Shown piece after piece: positions 1-7,213 of a stretch of DNA of 20,375 bases. Where the stretch lies: positions 1 to 20,375 of the forward strand of contig CAKQBC010000009.1 in the NCBI GenBank assembly GCA_934215995.1, written 5' to 3'. The position numbers and the translations under genes are program-made. The notes below the pieces were generated by a model. It was not told the origin of the DNA and searched no databases. It saw nothing but the letters and a program-made list of their open reading frames with translations. This DNA comes from an uncultured Bacillus sp. (lineage in GTDB: Bacteria > Bacillota > Bacilli > Bacillales > DSM-1321). Position 1 is the stretch's first letter. Each line of letters starts with the position of its first letter.

Positions 1-455
1 ATTTATACGATGCCAAATGCACATTTCATCCACCGGCATCCGAAGAAGAAATCCATGAATTCGAAAAACGGACAGGATATATGCTTCCTATGGATTACAA
101 AGAGTTTTTGAAGATAGCGAATGGCTGTTATTTATTTGATGACGTTCAGTATGGGGGGGAAACCCATCTGTATAGCCTTGATGAAATTCTGGCGTACAAC
201 CAGGCTTATGATCCGCATGAAGGATGCTTTGATATTGCCTGCATAGCTAAGGATAATATCGTGATCAATTCCAAAATGGTCAGCCAAAATAAGGCGACTT
301 ATCTTTTTTGGAAAGGGCATATCGACCAGTTCACGGAGTCTGTTCCGTTAAAAATGAACTTTGAAATCTGGTTTGATCGTTTCGTAGTGGCCCAGGGCTC
401 AAAGTTCTGGAACTGGCCTATCTATACCGCCGACAACTATTATAGACTATGCTGA
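1..455 (+). CDS. SMI1/KNR4 (SUKH) family protein, 3' part
   Basis: The reading frame is open to the left edge (first full codon at 3), so the true start is outside the window; an ATG at 81 is internal. The visible part is 150 residues. It opens with the pattern PASEEEIHEFEKRTGYMLP followed by DYKEFLKIANG, which is the hallmark N-terminal block of the SMI1/KNR4 superfamily. The rest is rich in aromatic residues and acidic patches and ends at a TGA at 453-455. SUKH proteins in bacteria are commonly immunity proteins against polymorphic or contact-dependent toxins, but many are orphans. No toxin gene is visible on the right side, where a bidirectional terminator and an unrelated minus-strand operon follow. 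The family call is fairly sure; the immunity role is inference. Confidence 0.75.
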   Translation, partial: LYDAKCTFHPPASEEEIHEFEKRTGYMLPMDYKEFLKIANGCYLFDDVQYGGETHLYSLDEILAYNQAYDPHEGCFDIACIAKDNIVINSKMVSQNKATYLFWKGHIDQFTESVPLKMNFEIWFDRFVVAQGSKFWNWPIYTADNYYRLC

Positions 456-512
456 TTTCCCCGGCTCCCGCTGAATGGAAAAGCCGCCAATGCTTAGGCA
501 CCCCGGTTTCGA

Positions 513-548
513 AAGAAAAGCTCCCGTGCATGGACGGGAGCTTTTCTT
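513..548. terminator. Bidirectional terminator between convergent genes
   Basis: A perfect 15-bp inverted repeat (513-527 with 534-548) encloses a 6-nt loop, with A-rich left flank and T-rich right flank. It lies between the plus-strand SMI1/KNR4 gene and the 3' end of the minus-strand lactonase gene, so it can end transcripts from both sides. Confidence 0.85.
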
Positions 549-566
549 ATACCCAGATATATCTTT

Positions 567-1403
567 TTATTCATAATACCCTTCAGTGGATTTAATGAAT
601 GATTTGAACTGGTCCGCGTCATGGCCGAACCAAACTTCCGACTTCCTTTCGGTTGCATATTGGCGAATGAATTCGACTGTCTGGCTGTAGCCGACGGAAT
701 CATACAGGATTCCTGGTGGCTTGACGGGCGGTCCGTAGCTCTCTTTCGTATAGACGGCATCAGAAGCCAGAAGAACATTGCCATGCCCCGGCAGTTCCAC
801 ATGCAGCCCGAGCATTCCATATGCGTGCCCAGCTCCGAAGTTGATGATTTTGATGCCATCAACAAGCTGCACTTCCTTTTGCCAAGGCTTGATTGTTCTC
901 CAGCGCAGCTGTTTCTGGATCCAGCCCATCACATCTCCCCATATATAGGCGCCCATATCGCGTGTCATGGCAAATGTTTTCATGACATTCGCAAGCTCCG
1001 CATCATGGACGATGATTTCTGCGTTTGTGAACAGATCCAGGCAGCCGGCATGGTCAAGATGCAGATGGGAAGCGATTACATACTTGATGTCTTCCGGACG
1101 GACCTTCAGCTGTTCAAGCCGATTGATCAAGTAGCACTCTTCACTGGCGAATGCAGGGAATAGCTTCTGGACGCCTTCCGGCCAGCTCCCTTCTTCCCCC
1201 ATCCCATCCGGGTTGCAGCCCGTATCAAACAATATCTTGCCTTCCGGATGGTCGATCAACACAGCATATATCGGGAATTCCACGAACTCATTCGGCTGGT
1301 TCGGCGCATTAATGCTTGCCGGATTATGCATAGCAATCATGTAGTTTTTGTCCATTTTCATCGTTCCGGTATCCAACACGTACAACTTTTTATTTTTACA
1401 CAT
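567..1403 (-). CDS. Metallo-beta-lactamase-fold lactonase (BlcC/AhlD-like)
   Basis: 278 residues. The protein carries the metallo-hydrolase signature HLHLDH at 113-118, followed by His193 (in AGHAYG), Asp215 (in ASDAVY, with Tyr218 close by) and His261 (in FGHDADQF). This is the dinuclear zinc ligand set of the N-acyl homoserine lactonase family. The N-terminus (LYVLDTGT) and the C-terminal FGHDADxF...YYE pattern resemble AttM/BlcC and AhlD rather than beta-lactamases. The reaction would be hydrolytic opening of a lactone ring in the cytoplasm; no signal peptide is seen. It is the last gene of the cluster, 26 nt behind the alcohol dehydrogenase, with its own ribosome binding site (AAAGGGGA about 8 nt from ATG). 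Because it is coupled to two dehydrogenases, a catabolic lactone such as gamma-butyrolactone is a likelier physiological substrate than a quorum signal, though activity on acyl homoserine lactones is possible. Confidence 0.85.
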   Translation of the reverse strand: MCKNKKLYVLDTGTMKMDKNYMIAMHNPASINAPNQPNEFVEFPIYAVLIDHPEGKILFDTGCNPDGMGEEGSWPEGVQKLFPAFASEECYLINRLEQLKVRPEDIKYVIASHLHLDHAGCLDLFTNAEIIVHDAELANVMKTFAMTRDMGAYIWGDVMGWIQKQLRWRTIKPWQKEVQLVDGIKIINFGAGHAYGMLGLHVELPGHGNVLLASDAVYTKESYGPPVKPPGILYDSVGYSQTVEFIRQYATERKSEVWFGHDADQFKSFIKSTEGYYE

Positions 1404-1429
1404 ATCCTTGTCCCCTTTGAAAGTTTAGT

Positions 1430-2608
1430 TTATCTGGTTTCAACGATGGTGCCGTTGTATGCCGCCCGGTAGATCGCCTGGATATCCTCCCGATCCAAGG
1501 CAAGCGGGCTTCTTGCCAGCAAGCGTGTTTGTTTTGTCGCATCCTCAGTCAGGCTGTCAAGCGCATCTTCGGTGATGCCGAAGCCTTTCAGCGTCAATGG
1601 GATCCCTACATCTTCAACCAATCGTTTCAGTTCCCCGATGCATTTGCGGGAAGCTTCTTCCTCGGAGGAAAATCCGCTGTTGAAGCCCATTGTTTCATAT
1701 ATATCCTTCAGGCGTTTTGTGCAGCTTGAACGGATGTACCCCATCACATACGGAAGCAGCACGGCATTTGAATCCCCGTGGGCGATATGGAATTGGCCGC
1801 CAAGCGGGTAGGCCAGCGCATGGACTCCCGCAACGCCTGCATTAAAGAAAGCAAGCCCGGCAAGGTAGCTTCCATAGCTCATATCCGTGCGAGCCTGTTC
1901 ATTTTTCCCGTCATTGACCGCGGTCCGGATTGATTGGGAGATAAGCCTGATGGCCTGAAGCGCAAGGGCATCGGAAACCGGGCTCGCATTTTTGGAAACA
2001 TAGGCTTCAATAGCGTGCGTCAATGCATCAACGCCTGTTGCTGCCGTGACCTTCGGCGGCAAAGAGATTGTCAGTGATGGGTCGACGATTGCGACATCCG
2101 CAATCAGATAATCATGCGTCACTACATCTTTGGTCGTTTCCAATGACAGAACCGAAATGTTCGTCACTTCCGATCCTGTTCCGGAAGTCGTCGGGATCAG
2201 AATGGTAGGGAGCCCGCGTTTCTCAATCTGCCTTGTCGCCGTCAGGTTCAGGTAGTCCTCGACCTTTCCTTCATGAACGGAGATGACACCGGCCAGTTTG
2301 CTTAAATCGAGGGCACTCCCGCCGCCCAGGCCGATGATCAGGTCGCTTTGCTGCCTGCGCGCGTAATCAACAAGCTCTTCCCCGACTGCCAAAGGCGGTT
2401 CGGGAACGACTTTCGTGTACAGTTCGACTGATACCCCCAATTCCTCAAGCGGCTGCAGAACCCTGTCTACAATCCCGATTTCCTGAAGGACAGGATCTGT
2501 CACAAGCAGGATCTTTTTCGCCTGGAAACGCTCAACCTCTCGCTTCAAATATTTAAGAGATCCCCACCCCGTATAATTTAAAGGGGTAAATACAATTTTC
2601 TCGCTCAT
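1430..2608 (-). CDS. Iron-containing (group III) alcohol dehydrogenase
   Basis: 392 residues from the chosen ATG. The frame stays open to a TTG at 2638, but the ATG at 2608 has a good ribosome binding site (AAGGGGG, about 8 nt) and starts one base after the stop of the upstream aldehyde dehydrogenase. The nucleotide-binding loop GLGGGSALD is at 93-101. Metal ligands of the family are in place: Asp194 and His198 (TGVDALTHAIEAY), His263 (GVHALAYPLGG) and His277 (HIAHGD). Length and layout are typical of NAD(P)-dependent iron-type dehydrogenases, a family that includes 4-hydroxybutyrate dehydrogenases. In this operon the expected step is oxidation of the hydroxy acid released by the lactonase to a semialdehyde. 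The family is certain; the substrate is inferred from context. Confidence 0.9.
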   Translation of the reverse strand: MSEKIVFTPLNYTGWGSLKYLKREVERFQAKKILLVTDPVLQEIGIVDRVLQPLEELGVSVELYTKVVPEPPLAVGEELVDYARRQQSDLIIGLGGGSALDLSKLAGVISVHEGKVEDYLNLTATRQIEKRGLPTILIPTTSGTGSEVTNISVLSLETTKDVVTHDYLIADVAIVDPSLTISLPPKVTAATGVDALTHAIEAYVSKNASPVSDALALQAIRLISQSIRTAVNDGKNEQARTDMSYGSYLAGLAFFNAGVAGVHALAYPLGGQFHIAHGDSNAVLLPYVMGYIRSSCTKRLKDIYETMGFNSGFSSEEEASRKCIGELKRLVEDVGIPLTLKGFGITEDALDSLTEDATKQTRLLARSPLALDREDIQAIYRAAYNGTIVETR

Positions 2609-2609
2609 T

Positions 2610-4040
2610 TTAATAGCCCCCTTCTTGATTCCAGACAATCAGCTTGAATTCCGTCATTTCGTGAATGGCGTATTTCAGCCCCTCTTTCCCGAGCCCGGAG
2701 TTTTTTACACCTCCGTACGGCATCTGGTCGACACGGTAAGTAGGGATGTCATTGATCATCACACCGCCTACCTCAAGCTGTTTGGAAGCATAAGTGGCCT
2801 TTTCAATGTCTTTGGTGAAAATGCCTGCCTGCAGGCCGAATTGTGAATCATTGATTTGGGAGACCCCTTCCTCGATACTGGCGATTTTGTTTACCAGTAC
2901 AACCGGAGCAAAAATCTCCTCACAGCTTATTTTCAAGGAAGAGTCCACTCCTCCAAGGATGGTCGGCTCCAGGATATTGTCCTTGATTTCTCCTCCTGAC
3001 AAAAGCTCGGCGCCATTCGATACAGCTTCATCGATCCATTCTTTCGCCCGCTGCGCTTCCTTCGGATGAATCATGGCCGATATATCTGTCTCCATATCTT
3101 CAGGCGGGCCGCTCCGCAATGCTTTTGCTTTTTCCGTGAAAAGGGAGACAAATTCATCATACTGGCTTTCCATCACGTAGATCCGCTGCAGGGAAATGCA
3201 AACCTGGCCTTGATTGGAGAAAGCGCCCACAACGCATTTTCCGGCGATTTTTTCGAGGTTCACCCCTTCATCGATAATGAGGCCGGAATTCGAGCCAAGC
3301 TCAAGCGATACACGCTTCAGACCGGCCTTATTCCTGATTCCGATGCCTACGGAAGGGCTTCCCGTGAAGGTGATCATTTTGACGAGCGGATGCCCGACGA
3401 GCGCATCCCCAACAACCCCGCCGCTTCCTGTAACCAGATTGAACCCGCCCTTCGGCAGGTTTGTTTTAGCGATCAGTTCTGCAAGGAAAAGCGCGGACAG
3501 TGATGTCTGGCTTGCAGGCTTCAATACGATCGGATTTCCGGATGCGATGGCCGGCCCTACCTTATGGGCTACCAGATTCTGCGGAAAATTAAATGGCGTT
3601 ATGGCCCCTATCACTCCGATAGGTTCCGGGACTGTATAGCCGAAACGGGATTTGCCTGTTTTGGCCGCGTCCATCGGAATCATCTCCCCGACTAGCCGCT
3701 TTGCCTCTTCCCCTGCAAACCTATATGTTTCGATCGTTCTTTCAATCTCAGCAAGGGCAAACTTCAACGGTTTTCCGCTTTCTGAGGAAATGATTCGTGC
3801 TGCTTCTTCTTTTTTTTCTGCAAATTGGTCTGCTATGCTGAACAAAATCGATGCCCGCTCCTGTGACGTCAGATTCCGCATTTGCTCTTTTGCCCGGTGG
3901 GCCGCTTCAATCGCTTCTGTAACCTGTTCTTTTGACGCAGCCGCAATGGAAGCGATTTCTTTTCCCGAGTAAGGGGACTGGATGGACATATGTTGCTTTG
4001 CCTCTACCCATTGGCCATTGATATACAACTGTTTCTCCAT
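2610..4040 (-). CDS. NAD(P)-dependent aldehyde dehydrogenase
   Basis: 476 residues, full length for the ALDH superfamily. Visible catalytic elements are the oxyanion Asn151 (in TPFNFPQ), Lys174 (in VLKPAS), general-base Glu247 (in LELGSNS), nucleophile Cys281 (in NQGQVCISLQR), the EEIFAPV block at 374-380 and PYGGVKNSGLGKEG at 441-454. No signal peptide. First enzyme gene behind the operators, with ribosome binding site GGGAGG about 8 nt before ATG. By position it would oxidise a semialdehyde such as succinate semialdehyde to the acid, completing lactone to hydroxy acid to semialdehyde to diacid, the same gene order as Agrobacterium blcA-blcB-blcC. The sequence style also resembles GapN-like lactaldehyde or phosphonoacetaldehyde dehydrogenases, so the precise aldehyde is not settled. 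Confidence 0.9.
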   Translation of the reverse strand: MEKQLYINGQWVEAKQHMSIQSPYSGKEIASIAAASKEQVTEAIEAAHRAKEQMRNLTSQERASILFSIADQFAEKKEEAARIISSESGKPLKFALAEIERTIETYRFAGEEAKRLVGEMIPMDAAKTGKSRFGYTVPEPIGVIGAITPFNFPQNLVAHKVGPAIASGNPIVLKPASQTSLSALFLAELIAKTNLPKGGFNLVTGSGGVVGDALVGHPLVKMITFTGSPSVGIGIRNKAGLKRVSLELGSNSGLIIDEGVNLEKIAGKCVVGAFSNQGQVCISLQRIYVMESQYDEFVSLFTEKAKALRSGPPEDMETDISAMIHPKEAQRAKEWIDEAVSNGAELLSGGEIKDNILEPTILGGVDSSLKISCEEIFAPVVLVNKIASIEEGVSQINDSQFGLQAGIFTKDIEKATYASKQLEVGGVMINDIPTYRVDQMPYGGVKNSGLGKEGLKYAIHEMTEFKLIVWNQEGGY

Positions 4041-4059
4041 GCTTTACCCTCCCATAAGT

Positions 4060-4075
4060 ATGAATACGTAACCAT
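4060..4075. promoter_or_regulatory. Secondary LacI-type operator (imperfect)
   Basis: ATGAATACGTAACCAT shares the 10-base core ATGAATACGT with the large palindrome next to it, keeps the central CG and the TG...CA ends, but its right arm is imperfect. Its centre (4067/4068) is 24 bp from the centre of the main palindrome. It sits 20 bp before the aldehyde dehydrogenase start codon. Paired sites suggest cooperative binding by the LacI-family protein encoded upstream. Confidence 0.55.
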
Positions 4076-4107
4076 TTCTAAATATGAATACGTATTCATA
4101 TTTAGAA
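4076..4107. promoter_or_regulatory. Main operator: perfect 32-bp palindrome
   Basis: Positions 4076-4107 read identically on both strands (left half TTCTAAATATGAATAC), centred on a CG step as in LacI/GalR-family operators. The inner 14 bases TGAATACGTATTCA fit the general TG...CG...CA layout of a catabolite response element but miss two conserved positions. It overlaps the likely promoter region of the enzyme operon (a possible -35 TTCATG and -10 TATGAA on the minus strand, 18 bp apart, weak). It lies directly between the LacI-family gene and the aldehyde dehydrogenase. As RNA it would have no proper loop, so it is most likely a protein-binding site. Confidence 0.7.
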
Positions 4108-4128
4108 TAAAAAGAAAACATGAATGAT

Positions 4129-5112
4129 TTATACATGCTTTCTTGTCGTCTTCCTATTGAATAGCTTAACTGATTTCGTGATGCTTCCGCAATAATTATT
4201 TTTATTTTCTAAATTTTCAACCAGAAGCCTGATTGCAGTCAGCCCAAGGTTCTCCTCATCCTGATTGCCAACCGTTGTCAGCTGGATCGATTGATGGGAA
4301 GCGAGATCCACATTATCGATGCCGATGAGGCTGATGTCCTGCGGAATCCGGATGCCTTTTGCGATCAGGTGATCCATCACCAGGAGGGCTATTGAATCTG
4401 TGGCAGCTACAATAGCAGTTGTTTCCGGATAGCCAGCAAGCAGGCGGTCGATGCCTTTCTCAACATCCTGCCGTGTTGTGCTGGAATGGTAGACAACATC
4501 TTCCCTATTGAGGGGATAGGCTTGCTTGAAGCCTTCGAATCTATTGCGGAATGTGCTGACCGACAGAATCCCTCCTATGTAGACGATATGCTCATGGCCG
4601 AGTTCAAGCAGATGGTTAACCGCCATTTTCCCCGCCTCGAAATTATCTATTTCCACGAATGCCCTATTATCCTTATGCTTGCGGTTAAACATGATATAAG
4701 GCACGTTCAGTCTCTGCAGCCGCTCCATGAATGGATCGTCATAAAAGATGCAGGATAGGATTACGCCGTCCACTTTCCTCTCCAGAAATTTGGCATAGGC
4801 TGTATCGATCTTCTCGTCATTCACAAACTGCACGTCTACAGAATAGCCTTTTTCATTCGCATAATCGACAATATGCGATGTGCTGTCGACAAAAAAAGGG
4901 TTATGCAAGGGCCCCGATAACAAGGAAATCGTATACGTCTTGTTCTGCACCAGTGACCGGGCATGCATATTCGGGACATAATCCAGCTCCCGGATGGCTT
5001 GCAGCACCTTTTCGACAGTAGGCTTCTTAACCAGTTCAGGTGTATTCAATACGCGGGATACAGTTGTTTGGGAAACACCCGCCCGTTTTGCTACATCTTT
5101 TGAAGAGACCAT
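4129..5112 (-). CDS. LacI/GalR-family transcriptional regulator
   Basis: 327 residues from the ATG at 5112, chosen over an upstream in-frame ATG at 5163 because it directly precedes the canonical N-terminus (VSSKDVAKRAGVSQTTVSRVL) and has AGAGGTGG just upstream. The helix-turn-helix spans about 3-25, the hinge with the minor-groove ARSL motif about 45-60, and the periplasmic-binding-protein-like ligand domain 60-327 (for example GVILSCIFYDDP, LLELGHEHIVYIGG, ISLIGIDNVDLA). Such proteins usually repress until a small metabolite binds. It is 88 bp upstream of the enzyme genes on the same strand, and its likely operators fill that gap. I see no terminator there, so the regulator and enzymes may be partly co-transcribed. 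The inducer is unknown; a lactone, hydroxy acid or semialdehyde is the natural guess. Confidence 0.92.
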   Translation of the reverse strand: MVSSKDVAKRAGVSQTTVSRVLNTPELVKKPTVEKVLQAIRELDYVPNMHARSLVQNKTYTISLLSGPLHNPFFVDSTSHIVDYANEKGYSVDVQFVNDEKIDTAYAKFLERKVDGVILSCIFYDDPFMERLQRLNVPYIMFNRKHKDNRAFVEIDNFEAGKMAVNHLLELGHEHIVYIGGILSVSTFRNRFEGFKQAYPLNREDVVYHSSTTRQDVEKGIDRLLAGYPETTAIVAATDSIALLVMDHLIAKGIRIPQDISLIGIDNVDLASHQSIQLTTVGNQDEENLGLTAIRLLVENLENKNNYCGSITKSVKLFNRKTTRKHV

Positions 5113-5145
5113 TTTCCACCTCTGATTATTCTGAATATATATCCC

Positions 5146-5176
5146 ATTATACAAATAGAGCATAATTGCATGTCAA
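5146..5176 (-). promoter_or_regulatory. Sigma-A type promoter of the LacI-family gene
   Basis: On the minus strand a perfect -35 TTGACA (5171-5176) and a perfect -10 TATAAT (5146-5151) are separated by 19 bp, longer than the optimal 17. It ends about 35 bp before the chosen start codon. No copy of the TGAATACGTATTCA operator is visible here, so autoregulation is not evident. Confidence 0.7.
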
Positions 5177-5206
5177 CCGAATCGGCCCGCACCAGTCAAG
5201 ACGTAA

Positions 5207-5234
5207 AAAAAGGGAGCGCAATGCATCCCTTTTT
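5207..5234 (-). terminator. Terminator of the HIRAN gene
   Basis: A 9-bp perfect stem (5207-5215 with 5226-5234) with a 10-nt loop is followed on the minus strand by a run of T (the As at 5205-5211). It lies 38 bp after the HIRAN stop codon and just upstream of the next promoter on the same strand. Confidence 0.75.
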
Positions 5235-5271
5235 CGGTTCGTTTCATGGCTGCCCGGATGATCCGGCTGTC

Positions 5272-5589
5272 TTATTCATCGGATGCCTTTTCCTGCCCTT
5301 GGTGCAGTTTTACGATTACTGTGTCATTGACGATGAAGGCAACTTCCCCGGTGCATTCCGTATCAAAGGTGTCGTAGATCCGTCCTGCGCTCCTTGTGCC
5401 TTTGGCCACTGTCTGATAACTGTTCGCCACGTATCCGACTTTCCCTGCCATTTCCAGTTCAGCCTGAATGGCCTCTTCATCATATTTGTTTTGAAAATCC
5501 TTCTTAAGGATGATTTTTTGCCCGACCTTAAATAGATCCGCTCCGAAGTAATGTCCAACTCCGACTACTGATACATATTTCGCACCCAT
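5272..5589 (-). CDS. Stand-alone HIRAN-domain protein
   Basis: 105 residues from the ATG at 5589. An ATG two codons upstream (5595) is only 2 nt from the AAGGGAG ribosome binding site, whereas 5589 has the normal 8-nt spacing. Almost the whole protein is one HIRAN domain: VVGVGHYFG at 8-16, the DFQNKYDEEAIQ block at 31-42 and KVGYVAN at 50-56, ending in a short acidic tail. HIRAN domains bind DNA 3' ends in eukaryotic HLTF. Bacterial versions are found alone or fused to nucleases and helicases and are thought to recognise damaged DNA or stalled forks, but small stand-alone ones are poorly characterised. It is monocistronic, with its own terminator and a long upstream intergenic region. The domain call is good; the cellular role is unknown. 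Confidence 0.8.
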   Translation of the reverse strand: MGAKYVSVVGVGHYFGADLFKVGQKIILKKDFQNKYDEEAIQAELEMAGKVGYVANSYQTVAKGTRSAGRIYDTFDTECTGEVAFIVNDTVIVKLHQGQEKASDE

Positions 5590-5595
5590 TTCCAT

Positions 5596-5986
5596 CTCTC
5601 CCTTATTATCTATGTGCTCAATCCCAGATTGATATAATAATGTTCATCAGAATCTATTTCAGCCCAAGCTATCCAAAATGTTTCCCTAAAACTGTTCAAT
5701 GCTTGTCATCATTTTTGTTCACTTCCCGTTGCCCTTCCCTACTATAATTATATTATCCTGGCACCTAAAAAGCTTGTTTCCGGCCTCTGTCTTTGATTCA
5801 TACTGCCCGAGCCGATGCATGATTCTCCACCCCTTATACCTATCATATCATCCTATGGTTCATGTCTTTTCAATCTAGAAAGCAGCATTCATATAAGGAA
5901 ATCTCATCCTGAAAAAACGATGTGCCTAATTATCCGTTTCGCTGATGATGAATACTCTGTATTAGCAATGATGAAAAGGTGATTAT
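5596..5986. other. Divergent intergenic region, 391 bp
   Basis: Lies between the minus-strand HIRAN gene and the plus-strand repetitive protein gene. It is AT-rich with an AT-only stretch around 5743-5756. I found no convincing RNA gene, riboswitch, terminator or coding frame longer than a few codons. Promoters for both flanking genes must be here but no match was good enough to place. Confidence 0.5.
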
Positions 5987-6706
5987 ATGCTGTGCATAGA
6001 CAACAATAAAGATGATACATTGAAAAATTTTAATGAAATGCATGGAGAAGATTTAATCTTATCCGGTTCTGTCGTAATAACGGTTGGCACCATTCTTACA
6101 GCGCTTGCCTTAACAAATGTTTATATAACAAGAAGTCCCCAGGGTGCGGAAGGAATTGTAATCGGAAACGGGATTGAAAGCATAGGGAATGTCATTCAGG
6201 CATTGGGAAACCAAGAGCTTTATACAAATGAACCTTCTGATGCAAGGACTAAAATCATAACCGGTGACTGGCTTCAAGCTATCGGGAATGCAGGCAATGC
6301 GATTGCAGTGCAAGAAGGCATCATTCTGTACCGGTATACGTTCACTGACCAAGGAAGCAGAAGAGACAGAGCCCAGATGGAGGAAATACCGAGTGAAGAG
6401 ACGCCCGGGCAAAGCACCGCTCAGGAGCAACGTGTGGATGAAGCATTAAAAACAACAGTTGCGGTGGATGCCATCTCAAGTGCTATTCAAGGAACGGGAG
6501 CATTCATTGGTGCAGAAGGCCTCTTACAGTCTTCTCCTTCCCCATTCCAACAGGACGAAGCTCTAGCCGCCGTCATCGTCGGTATCGGGGCTTTCATCGA
6601 AGCATTTGGATCCTACCTTGCCCACGAGAATGAAGAGTTGCGGGGCACTCTGAATCAAGTGATTGGTTCCTGGGTGCAGGTTGGGGGATCCATTATCGAG
6701 CTCTAG
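5987..6706 (+). CDS. Glycine-rich repetitive protein, function unknown (resembles DUF6944)
   Basis: 239 residues with AAAGGTGAT before the ATG. I do not recognise a characterised function. The sequence is built of degenerate hydrophobic and glycine-rich units, for example GNGIESIGNVIQALGN (60-75), GDWLQAIGNAGNAIA, GTGAFIGAEGLL, GIGAFIEAFGSYL and GSWVQVGGSIIEL, separated by an acidic, charged linker at about 120-155. This style matches the small group of Bacillaceae repetitive proteins labelled DUF6944; that match is from memory and not checked. The N-terminal third has a hydrophobic stretch (about 24-47) that could associate with a membrane, but no cleavable signal is clear. It stands alone between two poorly coding regions. 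The repeat-like phrase VEAIGRILAWLL continues in another frame just after the stop (6706 on), so the C-terminus may be shortened by a frameshift. Confidence 0.6.
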   Translation: MLCIDNNKDDTLKNFNEMHGEDLILSGSVVITVGTILTALALTNVYITRSPQGAEGIVIGNGIESIGNVIQALGNQELYTNEPSDARTKIITGDWLQAIGNAGNAIAVQEGIILYRYTFTDQGSRRDRAQMEEIPSEETPGQSTAQEQRVDEALKTTVAVDAISSAIQGTGAFIGAEGLLQSSPSPFQQDEALAAVIVGIGAFIEAFGSYLAHENEELRGTLNQVIGSWVQVGGSIIEL

Positions 6707-7079
6707 TCGAAGCAATCGGACGTATACTGGCTTGGCTGTTAATCCCCCCTTGTGTTCGTTCCCGAATTCTTGAATTAGGGATCTTACAGCAGATTAATGA
6801 GGGAAAAATAATGTTCCGAATCAGAATCATGATACACACTCGCCAATTATATAGAAGCCATAAGGATTCAGAGTATTAGCCCCTTGGCTTACATCCGGCA
6901 ATGGGAATGATCTGTCATTTCATGGAACGCCCCAAAATCTAGTTTTCTATAAAGCTTACAAGTTGACCATAATAAGTATAGTATGATAAGATTCCTTTAT
7001 TATTTTAGCGGGGTAAAGGAATAGAGAATGTAAATTTTATTCGAGGCTCGCTTTACAAAAACCACATACCAAACAAGCG

Positions 7080-7184
7080 ATGAATGCTATGGATCAAACT
7101 ATAGCAGGAGCAGCTTCTGGAGAGTCTGCATATTTGTGCAGCGCCGAAGGATTCACAATCTCAGGCAAAAGGACAGAAGAGTAA
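7080..7184 (+). CDS. Possible small ORF or gene remnant, 34 residues
   Basis: From ATG at 7080 to TAA at 7182-7184 the frame reads like soluble protein (core AYLCSAEGFTISGKRTEE) and is followed within 30 bp by an intrinsic terminator on the same strand. However, there is no ribosome binding site before the ATG, and the frame continues upstream without a stop to a TAA near 7015. It could therefore be the tail of a decayed gene rather than a functional short gene. I recognise no family. Confidence 0.3.
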   Translation: MNAMDQTIAGAASGESAYLCSAEGFTISGKRTEE

Positions 7185-7213
7185 CAAGTTTTTTTCGTTA
7201 TTCTGCACCTTAT

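Noticed and set aside
621..1163. 180-codon open frame on the plus strand
   Set aside because: It lies wholly antisense to the lactonase gene, which has all catalytic motifs; the frame has no family features.
2609..2638. Upstream TTG start for the alcohol dehydrogenase
   Set aside because: It would overlap the aldehyde dehydrogenase gene; the ATG at 2608 has the better ribosome binding site and the expected family N-terminus.
5742..5756. PerR-box-like AT-rich sequence upstream of the HIRAN gene
   Set aside because: Only 10 of 14 informative positions fit and the stretch is almost pure A/T, so chance similarity is likely.
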